Source of the DNA: Actimicrobium sp034313845
Lineage (GTDB): Bacteria; Pseudomonadota; Gammaproteobacteria; Burkholderiales; Burkholderiaceae_D
Direction: 5' to 3' (one strand)
Assembly (NCBI RefSeq): GCF_034313845.1
Contig: NZ_JAVIWN010000004.1
DNA length: 64,000 bases
This document shows positions 1 to 7,953 of this stretch, piece by piece; the first letter of the stretch is position 1; each line of letters opens with the position of its first letter. The notes below the pieces were generated by a model. It ran no database searches. It was not told where the DNA came from and saw only the letters and a program-made list of their open reading frames with translations. The position numbers were made by a program, and so were the translations under genes.

Positions 1-1299
1 CTGGTCGACCTGAACTCGGGCAACATCGCGCGCGGCATTTGCACGCTGCCGTACACGCGCTTGCGTGATGGCGCGCAGACCTGGATTCCGGTCAACCTGA
101 TCGGCAATCTGTATGTCAGCAACGGCATGGCCGCGGGCAACACGATGAAGGAAGCGCGCAGCCAGGCCTTGTCCGAAATCTTCGAGCGCCATATCAAGTA
201 CCGCATCATCAGCGAAGACATCTGCCTGCCGGAAGTACCGGAAGAAGTGATCGCCCGTTATCCCGGCATCGCCGCCGGCATCAAGGGTTTGCGCGACGCC
301 GGCTTCGGCATCCTCGTGCGCGATGCCTCGCTGGGCGGGCGTTATCCGGTCATGTGCGTCACCTTGCTGCATCCGGGCGACCAGGGCTTGTTCGCCAGTT
401 TCGGTGCCCATCCGCGCTTTGAAATCGCGCTCGAACGGGCCCTGACCGAACTGCTGCAAGGACGCGCGCTGGCCTCGCTCGAAGGCTTTCCGGAACCCGG
501 CTTCGACATGGATGAAATCACCGCCGTGGCCAATCTCGAAATCCATTTTGTCGATTCGAGCGGCGTGGTCAGCTGGAACTTCCTTGGTCAGACGCCGGAC
601 TTTCCCTTTGCCGACTGGAACTTCAGCACCACCACCGAAGAAGACTACAACTGGCTGTGCGACGCCGTGCATGCCGAAGACAAGGACATCTACGTCTCGG
701 ATTTCAGCGAGCAAGGTGCCTACAGTTGCCGCATCCTGGTACCGGGCATGTCCGAAATCTATCCGGTCGACGATCTCGAATGGGAAAACAATAGCGTCGG
801 CAACGACATCCGTCCGGCACTGGTGCGACTTGATGCACTCGACGAGGACGAATGCAGCGAACTGCTCGACTATCTGCAAACCTCCAACCTCAACGATGAA
901 CGGCCGCTGTGGGAAATCCTCGGCCTCGCCATTCCGGTCGGCACGACCTGGAAAGAACTGCGCATCGGCGAACTGAAAACCTTGCTGGCACTGGCCATCG
1001 GCGACGACGAAGCAATCCGCGAAGGCTGCGACTGGATTGACCAGTACAAGCAGATGAACCCGGCCCGTCGGCTGGTTTATCGCTGCATCGACAGCCTGAT
1101 GCAACTCGGCGAAACCGCGAATTTCCAGAAGGCATTGGTGCTGCTGTACGGTGCCGACACGGTGCGCCAGGCCGTCGCCCTGCTCGACCGCAGCGAGCGC
1201 TTCTTCGGACTGCCCACGCTGGGCGCGGACATGGAGGGCAGCGCGATGCATCAGACTCTGCTGGCGGCGTATGACAAGTTGTTTGTCAACGCGGTGTAG
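1..1299 (+). CDS. ycaO: YcaO-domain protein, 5'-truncated by window edge
   Basis: The frame is open from base 1, so the true start lies outside the window; the TTG at 61 is internal. About 430 residues remain, against roughly 586 in E. coli YcaO. The segment ALSEIFERH fits the acidic ATP/Mg-binding motif of YcaO enzymes. The helical C-terminal part after about residue 250 resembles the TPR-like tail of the YcaO/RimO-partner subgroup. YcaO proteins activate amide backbones with ATP; the E. coli protein assists RimO in ribosomal S12 methylthiolation. No peptide substrate or dehydrogenase gene follows, which favours the housekeeping subgroup over a RiPP cyclase. The substrate is inferred, not seen. 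Confidence 0.85.
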   Translation: MVDLNSGNIARGICTLPYTRLRDGAQTWIPVNLIGNLYVSNGMAAGNTMKEARSQALSEIFERHIKYRIISEDICLPEVPEEVIARYPGIAAGIKGLRDAGFGILVRDASLGGRYPVMCVTLLHPGDQGLFASFGAHPRFEIALERALTELLQGRALASLEGFPEPGFDMDEITAVANLEIHFVDSSGVVSWNFLGQTPDFPFADWNFSTTTEEDYNWLCDAVHAEDKDIYVSDFSEQGAYSCRILVPGMSEIYPVDDLEWENNSVGNDIRPALVRLDALDEDECSELLDYLQTSNLNDERPLWEILGLAIPVGTTWKELRIGELKTLLALAIGDDEAIREGCDWIDQYKQMNPARRLVYRCIDSLMQLGETANFQKALVLLYGADTVRQAVALLDRSERFFGLPTLGADMEGSAMHQTLLAAYDKLFVNAV

Positions 1300-1371
1300 C
1301 GCAATGTCGACTTGCCGAGCCGACTGAAGGCAGCCTATGATGTGTACTCTTGCGTACGCAAAGAGTCCATC

Positions 1372-1629
1372 ATGGAAACCAAAGTCGGAGTCAAAGAATT
1401 CCGGGCCAGGCTCCCGGCCTATCTGGATTCGTCATCGCCGGTCACTATTACCCGGCATGGTGAAACGATCGGTTATTTTGTCCCGGCGCGCAGCGGAAGA
1501 AAACAGGCCGAATTAGCGATGCTCAAGGATGCAACTGCCACGCTGGCCGCCATGATGACGGCACTTGAGATCACGGAAAACGAGATCGCTACCGAATTCG
1601 CGGCCAGTCGGGCCGCCGACAAACGATGA
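1372..1629 (+). CDS. Phd/YefM-type antitoxin
   Basis: This 85-residue protein opens with METKVGVKEFRARLPAYLD, the N-terminal DNA-binding pattern of Phd/YefM antitoxins, followed by TITRHGETIGYFVPAR. I chose the ATG at 1372 because family members start here; an upstream in-frame start at 1312 would add 20 atypical residues. It neutralises a partner toxin and autoregulates its operon in known systems. The partner at 1626 overlaps its stop codon but is cut off after 18 codons, so the antitoxin appears orphaned. The C-terminal region after residue 55 is helical and charged, as expected for toxin wrapping. Confidence 0.8.
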   Translation: METKVGVKEFRARLPAYLDSSSPVTITRHGETIGYFVPARSGRKQAELAMLKDATATLAAMMTALEITENEIATEFAASRAADKR

Positions 1630-1682
1630 GCCGGCATGCACTGGTGCTTGATGCAAACATACTTGTTAGTGCAGTCGCGTAG
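1626..1682 (+). pseudogene. PIN-domain toxin, N-terminal stub only
   Basis: An ATG overlapping the antitoxin stop (ATGA arrangement) opens MSRHALVLDANILVSAVA and then stops. VLDANILVSAV is the typical first strand of PIN RNases, with the first catalytic Asp. A working PIN toxin needs about 130 residues, so this is a remnant. The reading frame ends inside a REP-like hairpin that begins at 1679, so the repeat marks the breakpoint. Only the stub remains; nothing PIN-like follows before the arsR-type gene. Confidence 0.75.
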
Positions 1683-1710
1683 AGTGCAATAACCGAAGGG
1701 CATTGCATCC
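1679..1710 (+). repeat. REP-like hairpin element, copy 1
   Basis: An imperfect copy of the window-wide hairpin repeat whose arms read GGTGCAAT and ATTGCACC around an 11-base centre (AACCGAAGGGC). This copy has AGTGCAAT/ATTGCATCC. It abuts the truncated PIN toxin. Confidence 0.8.
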
Positions 1711-1716
1711 TACGAC

Positions 1717-1792
1717 ACGACGAAATCACTTCAAATAATAAATCCTGCAAACGAAATATAAATACATATAATGTGTTTTTAAATTTCGTCGT
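1717..1792 (+). promoter_or_regulatory. Promoter and long-spaced inverted repeat upstream of arsR-type gene
   Basis: A perfect TATAAT (-10 type) lies at 1767-1772 in an AT-rich stretch that stands out from its GC-rich neighbours. It is bracketed by a perfect 10-base inverted repeat, ACGACGAAAT at 1717-1726 and ATTTCGTCGT at 1783-1792. The downstream arm is directly before the start codon at 1799. The repeat could be an operator of the downstream ArsR-type protein or a cruciform; neither is proven. No convincing -35 is visible. Confidence 0.5.
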
Positions 1793-1798
1793 CCTTCG

Positions 1799-2137
1799 AT
1801 GTCACCCTCCCGGCCTTCCCCCATCCCGCTGGAACAATTGCAAGCCGCCGCCACCCAAGCGGCGGTATTGCTTAAAGCACTCTCTAATCCGACCCGCTTG
1901 CTATTGCTGTGCCAGATCGGCCAAGGCGAATACTGCGTTGGCGATCTCGAAACCCTGACCGGGATCCGCCAGCCGACGCTGTCGCAGCAGCTGACCATCC
2001 TGCGTGCCGAAGCACTGGTGAGCACACGGCGTGAAGGCAAACAAATTTTTTACCGTATCGCCAGCTCCCAGGCGCTGGCCGTCATGCACGTTCTTTACGA
2101 ACAATTTTGTCCACCTGAAAAAGGAGTCTCCCGATGA
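1799..2137 (+). CDS. ArsR-family regulator, BigR/SqrR-like persulfide sensor
   Basis: A 112-residue winged-helix repressor. ALSNPTRLLLLCQI and the helix-turn-helix TGIRQPTLSQQLTILRAE are the ArsR core. Cys38 and Cys104 are 66 residues apart, the same spacing as the two sensor cysteines of SqrR/BigR, which form a tetrasulfide bridge with reactive sulfur and then release DNA. A third Cys46 (in EYCVGDLE) is extra. It overlaps the next gene by four bases and is followed by two YeeE/YedE-type permeases, the same arrangement as bigR-pmp loci. I infer derepression by sulfide or persulfide; metal sensing is less likely because the ArsR metal-box CxC is missing. Confidence 0.8.
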   Translation: MSPSRPSPIPLEQLQAAATQAAVLLKALSNPTRLLLLCQIGQGEYCVGDLETLTGIRQPTLSQQLTILRAEALVSTRREGKQIFYRIASSQALAVMHVLYEQFCPPEKGVSR

Positions 2138-2565
2138 CCATCGACTGGTTGCATTTCACCCCCTGGTCCTCGCTGGCCGGCGGTGTGCTGATTGGCATCG
2201 CCGCCGCGTTGCTGCTGTTTTTGAATGGTCGCATTGCCGGTATCAGCGGCATCCTCGGTGGCCTGATGCGACCGGTGCGCGGCGATGCCGGATGGCGCGT
2301 GGCATTCGTGCTGGGGCTGGTCGTCGCACCGCTGGCGTGGGGACTGTTCGCGGCCTTGCCGGTAGTGCGCATCGAAGCCGGGACCGCCACGCTGATCGTC
2401 GCGGGCCTGCTGGTCGGACTCGGTACCCGCTACGGCTCGGGATGCACCAGCGGTCATGGTGTTTGCGGACTGTCGCGGCTGTCGCCGCGTTCGATGGTGG
2501 CAACGGCGGCCTTCATGCTGGCCGGTTTCGCCTGTGTCTATGTGGTTCGCCACGTGCTGGCCTGA
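2134..2565 (+). CDS. YeeE/YedE-family sulfur-compound permease, first half
   Basis: A 143-residue membrane protein with about four hydrophobic helices and the conserved GTRYGSGCTSGHGVCGLSRLS signature, in which Cys residues lie in the predicted channel. YeeE/YedE proteins pass thiosulfate or related sulfur species. In this subclass the full-length transporter is split in two, and the next gene supplies the other half. The start overlaps the arsR-type stop (ATGA), so the pair is translationally coupled and probably derepressed together. Confidence 0.85.
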   Translation: MTIDWLHFTPWSSLAGGVLIGIAAALLLFLNGRIAGISGILGGLMRPVRGDAGWRVAFVLGLVVAPLAWGLFAALPVVRIEAGTATLIVAGLLVGLGTRYGSGCTSGHGVCGLSRLSPRSMVATAAFMLAGFACVYVVRHVLA

Positions 2566-2575
2566 GGAGCGGACG

Positions 2576-2989
2576 ATGATGAAACTGCTATCGGCATTGC
2601 TGTGTGGTCTGGTGTTTGGCCTCGGCCTGATCTTGTCAGGCATGACCGACCCGACGAAAGTGATCGGCTTTCTCGACCTCGCCGGCAACTGGGACCCGTC
2701 GCTCGGACTGGTCATGGGCGGCGCGGTCGCGGTCGGATTGATCACCTTCCGCTTCAGCGCACGTCGCACCAAAGCGTTCCTCGGCGACGCGATGCACATC
2801 CCGACCGCACGCCAACTTGATCGCCGGCTGGTATTGGGTGGCATCACGTTTGGCGTCGGTTGGGGATTGGCCGGATATTGCCCCGGCCCGGCGCTGGCAT
2901 CGCTGGCCAGTGGCGGCTTTCAGGCAGTGTTGTTTGTGGCGGCCATGCTGGCCGGGATGGCCTTGTTTGCGATGATCGACAAGCGTTGA
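2576..2989 (+). CDS. YeeE/YedE-family permease, second half (DUF6691 type)
   Basis: A 137-residue membrane protein starting MMKLLSALLCGLVFGLGLILSGM. It carries the two signatures of this half: LSGMTDPTKVIGFLDLAGNWDPSL near residue 20 and GWGLAGYCPGPALASL near residue 100, with the channel-lining Cys. I chose the ATG at 2576 because GAGGAGCGGACG supplies a ribosome site just upstream; a longer in-frame start at 2456 only reads through the previous gene. The pair is expected to form one sulfur-species channel. Confidence 0.85.
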   Translation: MMKLLSALLCGLVFGLGLILSGMTDPTKVIGFLDLAGNWDPSLGLVMGGAVAVGLITFRFSARRTKAFLGDAMHIPTARQLDRRLVLGGITFGVGWGLAGYCPGPALASLASGGFQAVLFVAAMLAGMALFAMIDKR

Positions 2990-3096
2990 TTTCAAACATG
3001 GCCGAAGTAAGTGCAATTGACCCGGAAAGTGGCTTATTGTCACCCTGGCCTGTCATACTTCCCCTCTACCGGCAATTTTGTGAAACAGACAAACTC

Positions 3097-3861
3097 ATGA
3101 CCCAACCACTGACCTTCCCCACCACGCCTGCGCAAACCATCCACGCCCTCAAGGCCAGTTGCGCGGGTTGCAGCCTGCACCAGTTGTGCCTGCCAATGGG
3201 TCTTGACGAAGGCGATATCAACCGGCTCGACGAAATCATCGGACGCCGCCGTCGCCTCCAGCGCGATGAAATCCTGTACCGGATGGACGACCCGTTTCGC
3301 AATCTGTACGCGATCCGATTCGGTCACTTCAAAACCTTCCAGATCAATCCCAGCGGGGACACCCATATCACCGGATTCCAGATGGCTGGTGAATTATTAG
3401 GCATGGATGCAATCAGTACCGAGCGCCATCATTGTGATGCGGTCGCGCTCGAAGACAGCGAGGTCTGCGAAATTCCGTTCAGCCGGCTCGAAGAACTGTT
3501 CGGTGAAATCCCGCGCCTGCTGCATCACTTCCACCGCATCATGAGCCAGGAAATCATGCGCGAACAAAACGTCATGCTGTTACTCGGGAACATGCGCGCC
3601 GAGCAGCGCTTCGCTGCATTCCTGGTCAACCTGTCGTCACGCTATGCGGCGCGCGGTTACTCGCCGACCAGCTTCCAGTTGCGCATGTCGCGCGAAGATA
3701 TCGGCAACTATCTCGGCCTGACCATCGAGAGCATCAGCCGTTTGCTGTCACGCTTCAAGAAACAGGGCTGGATGGAAGTCGACAAACGCGAAGTCCGCCT
3801 GACCAATGTCACCATGCTGCGGGCGCTGGCGGCCGGAACGGAAAATTGCACGCCGATGTAA
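3097..3861 (+). CDS. fnr: Fnr-type oxygen-sensing transcription regulator
   Basis: A 254-residue CRP/FNR protein. Cys22, Cys25, Cys31 and Cys113 match the four ligands of the O2-labile [4Fe-4S] cluster of FNR. A cyclic-nucleotide-like beta roll spans about residues 40-140, then a dimer helix, then the recognition helix IGNYLGLTIESISRLLSRF near the C-terminus, whose E-S-R core is the FNR type that reads TTGAT-N4-ATCAA. FNR boxes of exactly that form occur before ccoN, hemN, the Aer-like gene and phaC/uspA in this window, so it is the natural local regulator. It converges on the cco cluster with only 21 bases between stops. A longer in-frame start at 2860 is rejected because it reads through the preceding gene. 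Confidence 0.93.
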   Translation: MTQPLTFPTTPAQTIHALKASCAGCSLHQLCLPMGLDEGDINRLDEIIGRRRRLQRDEILYRMDDPFRNLYAIRFGHFKTFQINPSGDTHITGFQMAGELLGMDAISTERHHCDAVALEDSEVCEIPFSRLEELFGEIPRLLHHFHRIMSQEIMREQNVMLLLGNMRAEQRFAAFLVNLSSRYAARGYSPTSFQLRMSREDIGNYLGLTIESISRLLSRFKKQGWMEVDKREVRLTNVTMLRALAAGTENCTPM

Positions 3862-3882
3862 CCTGCAAGTCCAAGGCCATCG

Positions 3883-4125
3883 TCACATCGGCGTAGTCCG
3901 ATCAGTCGGACCGCGTGCCAGGTAAACCGTCAGCATGCTCGACAGCGCACAGAACAACCAGCTTGCAAGAAAGCCGATCGTATAGCAGGCGATGTCGGGC
4001 AAGCCGGTGTCACCACCGGTACGCAGCCACAACTCGGCCGGATCGAACAGCGAAAAAAACAGTCCGGTCGCGGCAATCGCGACCAGGAACGAAGGCCAGA
4101 GAATCATCATCAACCGTCGCAGCAT
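3883..4125 (-). CDS. Small membrane protein at end of cco cluster
   Basis: An 80-residue protein with two hydrophobic helices (residues about 6-28 and 45-70) that starts 12 bases after the FixH-like gene. I do not recognise a family. Its place as last gene after ccoNOQP-ccoG-fixH suggests an accessory of the cbb3 oxidase or its copper delivery. This role rests on position only. Confidence 0.6.
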   Translation of the reverse strand: MLRRLMMILWPSFLVAIAATGLFFSLFDPAELWLRTGGDTGLPDIACYTIGFLASWLFCALSSMLTVYLARGPTDRTTPM

Positions 4126-4137
4126 GGTGTCGCCTTT

Positions 4138-4665
4138 CTATTCAGGCGCGGGCACATCGGCGGCCAGCGTCAGCGTTGTTTGTTCGGGCCAGCGCCACTC
4201 GCCATTGAGACGCCAGTCACGCTGTTCGTCCTCGATCAGGATTTGCCAGACGGCGCGGTCCAGCAGCGGCAACGCCACCCGGAAATGACCGGTGGCGTCG
4301 AGCGGCGTGACTAGCTGGACATCCTTTTCGGGCAAGGTCGGATGCGCCAGGTGAATGCGGATTTTTCCGCGCACCGGTGCGTCACCGGCGACCACGGTGC
4401 CGCTGAGCGTATCGCTGACCGCATCCATCCGTCCGCTAAACGACAGCCCCAGCGAGGTCGCTACGCGATCGCGTCGCAAGTCCTGATTGATGGCCTTGCC
4501 CTGCCGGTAATAGTCATCGACAACCAGCGCATCCTGATGCGTGACAGCCAGCCAGATCGTCACCGAACCAGCCACAATCACCAGAAACGGACCGAGCATG
4601 AGCAGCCACGGCCAGCGATGCTTGTACCAGGGAGCGGGCTTGTGAATGAGTGTTGAGGCATGCAT
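4138..4665 (-). CDS. fixH: FixH family protein
   Basis: A 175-residue membrane-anchored protein. A single hydrophobic segment (PWLLMLGPFLVIVAGSVTIWLA, about residues 20-42) is followed by VVDDYYRQGKAINQD, the hallmark of FixH/CcoH proteins, and a beta-rich periplasmic domain. FixH/CcoH works with CcoG, CcoI and CcoS in cbb3 oxidase assembly. I prefer the ATG at 4665 because GGAG sits six bases before it; an ATG at 4677, directly after the ccoG stop, is the alternative. Confidence 0.85.
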   Translation of the reverse strand: MHASTLIHKPAPWYKHRWPWLLMLGPFLVIVAGSVTIWLAVTHQDALVVDDYYRQGKAINQDLRRDRVATSLGLSFSGRMDAVSDTLSGTVVAGDAPVRGKIRIHLAHPTLPEKDVQLVTPLDATGHFRVALPLLDRAVWQILIEDEQRDWRLNGEWRWPEQTTLTLAADVPAPE

Positions 4666-4677
4666 GGTGTTCTCCAT

Positions 4678-6141
4678 TTAATGATGGTCGTCGTGCTTGC
4701 TGTGGCTATCGTGGCTGTCATGGTCGGGACGACCGGCACCGCGCGGCACGAAAAAGACCGCTTTTTCGGTGACCTGCTGACTGTCATGGTCGGTCGCGAC
4801 AAGAGTGAATCGAATCTTGTTCGAGCCCGCTTCGCCCTCGCCTGCGGCGACCCGGACCCGCACCGGCACCGCACGCGAACCGGTACCTTCGAGGTCGAGT
4901 TGATCCGGCGAGGCCAGCGCTATGCTGTCAATGCCGGCCACCGAAATCTTGAAGTGATGGCTGGCTTCGTCGGTATTCATGATCTGCAACCGGTAGACGT
5001 TTTCGATCATGCCGTCCTCGACTTCGCGCCCCATGCTGCCACGGTCGCGGATCACGTCCATTTTCAGCGGCGTGCGCGTGAACAGCGACACAAAGAACGC
5101 CGTAATGATCAGCGCCAGAATCGCGCTGTAAATCAGCACGCGCGGTCGCAACACCCGTGCCTGCATCTGCTTGAATGACCACTTTTTCGTGATCGCGTGG
5201 TCGGTCGAATAGCGGATCAGGCCAGCCGGCAAATCGATTTTCGCCATCACCGAATTGCAGGCATCAATACAGGCCGCGCAACCGATACATTCGTATTGCA
5301 AACCATCGCGGATATCGATGCCGGTCGGGCAGACTTGCACGCACATCGAACAGTCAATGCAGTCGCCCTGCGCTTTTACGAGGGCGGCTGGTGCAGCGGT
5401 TTTCTTGCTGCGCGGACCACGCGGTTCGCCACGCTCGGCGTCATACGTCACGATCAGCGTGTCCTTGTCGAACATCGCACTCTGGAAGCGGGCATACGGA
5501 CACATGTACTTGCAGACCTGCTCGCGCATCCAGCCGGCATTGCCGTAGGTGGCCAGCGCATAAAACAGGATCCAGAACCATTCCCATGGCCCGAGGCCTA
5601 GGCTGGCAACAGCGACAATCAGCGAACGGATCGGCGTGAAGTACCCGACAAAAGTCAGCCCGGTCCAGAGGGCGACCGCGCCCCAGGCGAAGTGCTTGGC
5701 CGATTTGCGCCACAGTTTGTCGATACCCCACGGTTGCTTGTCGAGTCGCATGCGGGCGCTGCGTGTCCCTTCGATCTGGCGCTCGATCCACATGAAGATT
5801 TCGGTGTAGACCGTTTGCGGACAGGCAAAGCCGCACCAGACCCGACCCGCCACGGCGGTCACCAGAAACAGGCCGTAGGCACAGATGATCAGCAGCACCG
5901 CCAGATAAATAAAGTCCTGCGGCCACAGCACGATGCCGAAGATATAGAACTTGCGCGCGCCCAGATCGAACAGCAGGGCCTGCCGGTCGTTCCATTGCAA
6001 CCACGGCAAACCGTAAAACACCCCTTGCGTGAGCCACACGCAGAGCCAGCGCAGGCTCGCATAACGACCTTTTATTTCACGCGGATAAATTTCTTCGCGT
6101 GCTGCATACATCTTGATGACCGAGACTTCGGGGGTGCTCAT
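4678..6141 (-). CDS. ccoG: CcoG, cbb3 oxidase assembly iron-sulfur protein
   Basis: A 487-residue protein with several membrane segments in the first 210 residues and two [4Fe-4S] motifs: CIDCSMCVQVCP and CIGCAACIDAC near residues 260-300. A C-terminal Ig-like periplasmic domain ends in a His/Asp-rich tail (DHDSHDSHSKHDDHH), a possible metal-binding tail. CcoG is a Cu(II) reductase that feeds copper to the cbb3 oxidase. It lies downstream of ccoP on the same strand, in the usual ccoNOQP-G-H order. Confidence 0.95.
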   Translation of the reverse strand: MSTPEVSVIKMYAAREEIYPREIKGRYASLRWLCVWLTQGVFYGLPWLQWNDRQALLFDLGARKFYIFGIVLWPQDFIYLAVLLIICAYGLFLVTAVAGRVWCGFACPQTVYTEIFMWIERQIEGTRSARMRLDKQPWGIDKLWRKSAKHFAWGAVALWTGLTFVGYFTPIRSLIVAVASLGLGPWEWFWILFYALATYGNAGWMREQVCKYMCPYARFQSAMFDKDTLIVTYDAERGEPRGPRSKKTAAPAALVKAQGDCIDCSMCVQVCPTGIDIRDGLQYECIGCAACIDACNSVMAKIDLPAGLIRYSTDHAITKKWSFKQMQARVLRPRVLIYSAILALIITAFFVSLFTRTPLKMDVIRDRGSMGREVEDGMIENVYRLQIMNTDEASHHFKISVAGIDSIALASPDQLDLEGTGSRAVPVRVRVAAGEGEAGSNKIRFTLVATDHDSQQVTEKAVFFVPRGAGRPDHDSHDSHSKHDDHH

Positions 6142-6210
6142 AAGTGACTGCTTTGTCCTGAAAAAAAAGGTGACTTGTCCGGCTTGGCCGGCTTGCCCGG
6201 CAGCTGCTCG

Positions 6211-7140
6211 CTACTTCTGCGCCGCCGGATCATTCGACAAACTCCAGACATACGCGGCCAGCACATGCACCTTGGCCTCGCCGAGGAAATCCTGGAATGC
6301 CGGCATCACGTTGTTGCGGCCCTTGCGGATCGTTTCCATGATGGTGTCGGCGCTGCCGCCGTAGAGCCAGATCTTGTCGGTCAGGTTCGGCGAGCCGAGC
6401 GCCTGATTGCCTTTCGCATCGGCACCATGACAGGCCGCACAGACCGCGAACTTCGACTTCCCCAGCTCGCGCTTGATCGGGTCCGATGTAGCACCCGACA
6501 GACTGAGCACGTACTGCGCCACGTTCTCGACATCCTTGTCCGAGCCGAGTGCCGCACCCATCGGCGGCATGATGCCGTTGCGACCATGCAGCAGCGTGGT
6601 CTTGATGGTTTCGGGGTCACCGCCATACAGCCAGTCCTTGTCGGTCAGGTTCGGAAAACCCTTGCTGCCATGCGCATCCGAGCCATGACATTGCGAGCAA
6701 TACGTCAGAAACAAGCGCTCGCCAATGGCATGGGCTTGCGGATCGGCCGCGACCACTTTCAGGTCCTGCTTCAGGTAACCGTCAAACAGCGGACCATATT
6801 CGGCATCGGCTTTTTTCAGCTCTTCGGTGTACTGGCCGGCCGAGGTCCAGCCGAGTTTGCCGGGATAGGAACCCAACCCCGGATACAGGTACAGGTAGAC
6901 CAGCCCGAAGACGATCGTGATATAAAACAGCCACATCCACCAGCGTGGCATCGGCGTGTTCAGCTCGGTCAGGTTTTCATCCCAGATATGGCCAGTAGTG
7001 TCGACCTGACCATCGGAACCGGGCTTGATAACCACCTGTTGGCGCGACTGCGTCCACAGCAACAAGCCGCAGCCGAACACGCCCAGCAGGGTCAGCACGG
7101 TAATGAAGATGTTCCAGAAACCGCTGGTAAAGTCAGCCAT
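6211..7140 (-). CDS. ccoP: cbb3-type cytochrome c oxidase subunit III (dihaem CcoP)
   Basis: A 309-residue dihaem subunit. An N-terminal membrane anchor (FWNIFITVLTLLGVFGCGLLLW, about 8-30) and a second near residue 65 precede two cytochrome c domains with CSQCH and CAACH, each followed by a paired PNLTDK-WLYGG motif and Met ligands. The start is the ATG before ADFTSGF at 7140; the longer open frame to 7257 reads through ccoQ. It overlaps ccoQ by eight bases. CcoP passes electrons from soluble cytochromes to CcoO. Confidence 0.95.
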   Translation of the reverse strand: MADFTSGFWNIFITVLTLLGVFGCGLLLWTQSRQQVVIKPGSDGQVDTTGHIWDENLTELNTPMPRWWMWLFYITIVFGLVYLYLYPGLGSYPGKLGWTSAGQYTEELKKADAEYGPLFDGYLKQDLKVVAADPQAHAIGERLFLTYCSQCHGSDAHGSKGFPNLTDKDWLYGGDPETIKTTLLHGRNGIMPPMGAALGSDKDVENVAQYVLSLSGATSDPIKRELGKSKFAVCAACHGADAKGNQALGSPNLTDKIWLYGGSADTIMETIRKGRNNVMPAFQDFLGEAKVHVLAAYVWSLSNDPAAQK

Positions 7141-7324
7141 GCTTGTTCTCCGTCGAAGAGGGTGGACCGCCGTCGGCATCATCGGCAAACGGCAGGTGTG
7201 CCGCCTCGTCGAAATCAGCGCTGCGATTGAGCACAAAGGTCCACCAGAGAATGCCAATGAAGGTGGTCAGGCTGACCACGGTCATGACACTGCTGAGGTC
7301 GTTAAAAATAAAGGCGATGGCCAT
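7133..7324 (-). CDS. ccoQ: CcoQ, small cbb3 oxidase subunit
   Basis: A 63-residue protein with a single membrane helix (about residues 10-32, VVSLTTFIGILWWTFVLN) and a polar acidic tail, the usual CcoQ/FixQ form that stabilises the cbb3 complex. It sits between ccoO and ccoP and overlaps ccoP by eight bases. Confidence 0.88.
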   Translation of the reverse strand: MAIAFIFNDLSSVMTVVSLTTFIGILWWTFVLNRSADFDEAAHLPFADDADGGPPSSTENKHG

Positions 7325-7325
7325 C

Positions 7326-7940
7326 TCAGTTCCTTGTCTTGATCAATGTGCCCAGCCCTTGCAGGTAGGCGATCAATGCGTCTTGCTCGGTCTTGCCTTC
7401 GAGCGTGCCAGGACCGTCCTTGACTTCCTGTTCGCTGTACGGCGTGCCGAGGCGCTGCAACGCATGCATTTTTGCGGTCACGTCACCCGGCACCAGCTTG
7501 GTCTTCGCCAGCCACGGATAACCGGGCATGTTCGATTCCGGCACCAGATCGCGCGGGTTATTGAGGTGAATGGCGTGCCAGTCATCGCTGTAGCGAGCGC
7601 CGACACGGGCCAGATCCGGACCGGTCCGTTTCGATCCCCACTGAAACGGACGGTCATAGACAAACTCGCCGACGACCGAATAATGGCCGTAGCGTTCGGT
7701 CTCGGCCCGCAGCGGCCGGATCATTTGCGAATGGCAGTTGTAGCAGCCTTCGCGCACATAAATATCGCGACCGGACAGCCGCAAGGCCGAGTACGGTTTC
7801 AGGCCGGTGATCGGCTCGGTGGTCGAGCTTTGAAAAAACAGCGGCACAATTTCGACCAGGCCACCGACGCTGATGACAACCAGCACCAGCGCGATCAGCA
7901 ACCACGGATTCTTTTCAATCCACGCATGGGAAAATTTCAT
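7326..7940 (-). CDS. ccoO: cbb3-type cytochrome c oxidase subunit II (monohaem CcoO)
   Basis: A 204-residue protein with one N-terminal membrane anchor (about 14-36) and a haem c motif CYNCHSQMIRPL near residue 70, the CcoO/FixO signature, with RYGHYSVVGE after it. It accepts electrons from CcoP and passes them to the CcoN active site. It lies 13 bases after ccoN and one base before ccoQ. Confidence 0.96.
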   Translation of the reverse strand: MKFSHAWIEKNPWLLIALVLVVISVGGLVEIVPLFFQSSTTEPITGLKPYSALRLSGRDIYVREGCYNCHSQMIRPLRAETERYGHYSVVGEFVYDRPFQWGSKRTGPDLARVGARYSDDWHAIHLNNPRDLVPESNMPGYPWLAKTKLVPGDVTAKMHALQRLGTPYSEQEVKDGPGTLEGKTEQDALIAYLQGLGTLIKTRN

Positions 7941-7953
7941 TGATGACTCCTGA

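Noticed and set aside
1..1299. RiPP azoline-forming YcaO cluster
   Set aside because: No precursor peptide, partner protein or dehydrogenase is next to it, and the C-terminal part suits the housekeeping subgroup. The left side is outside the window, so this is not fully excluded.
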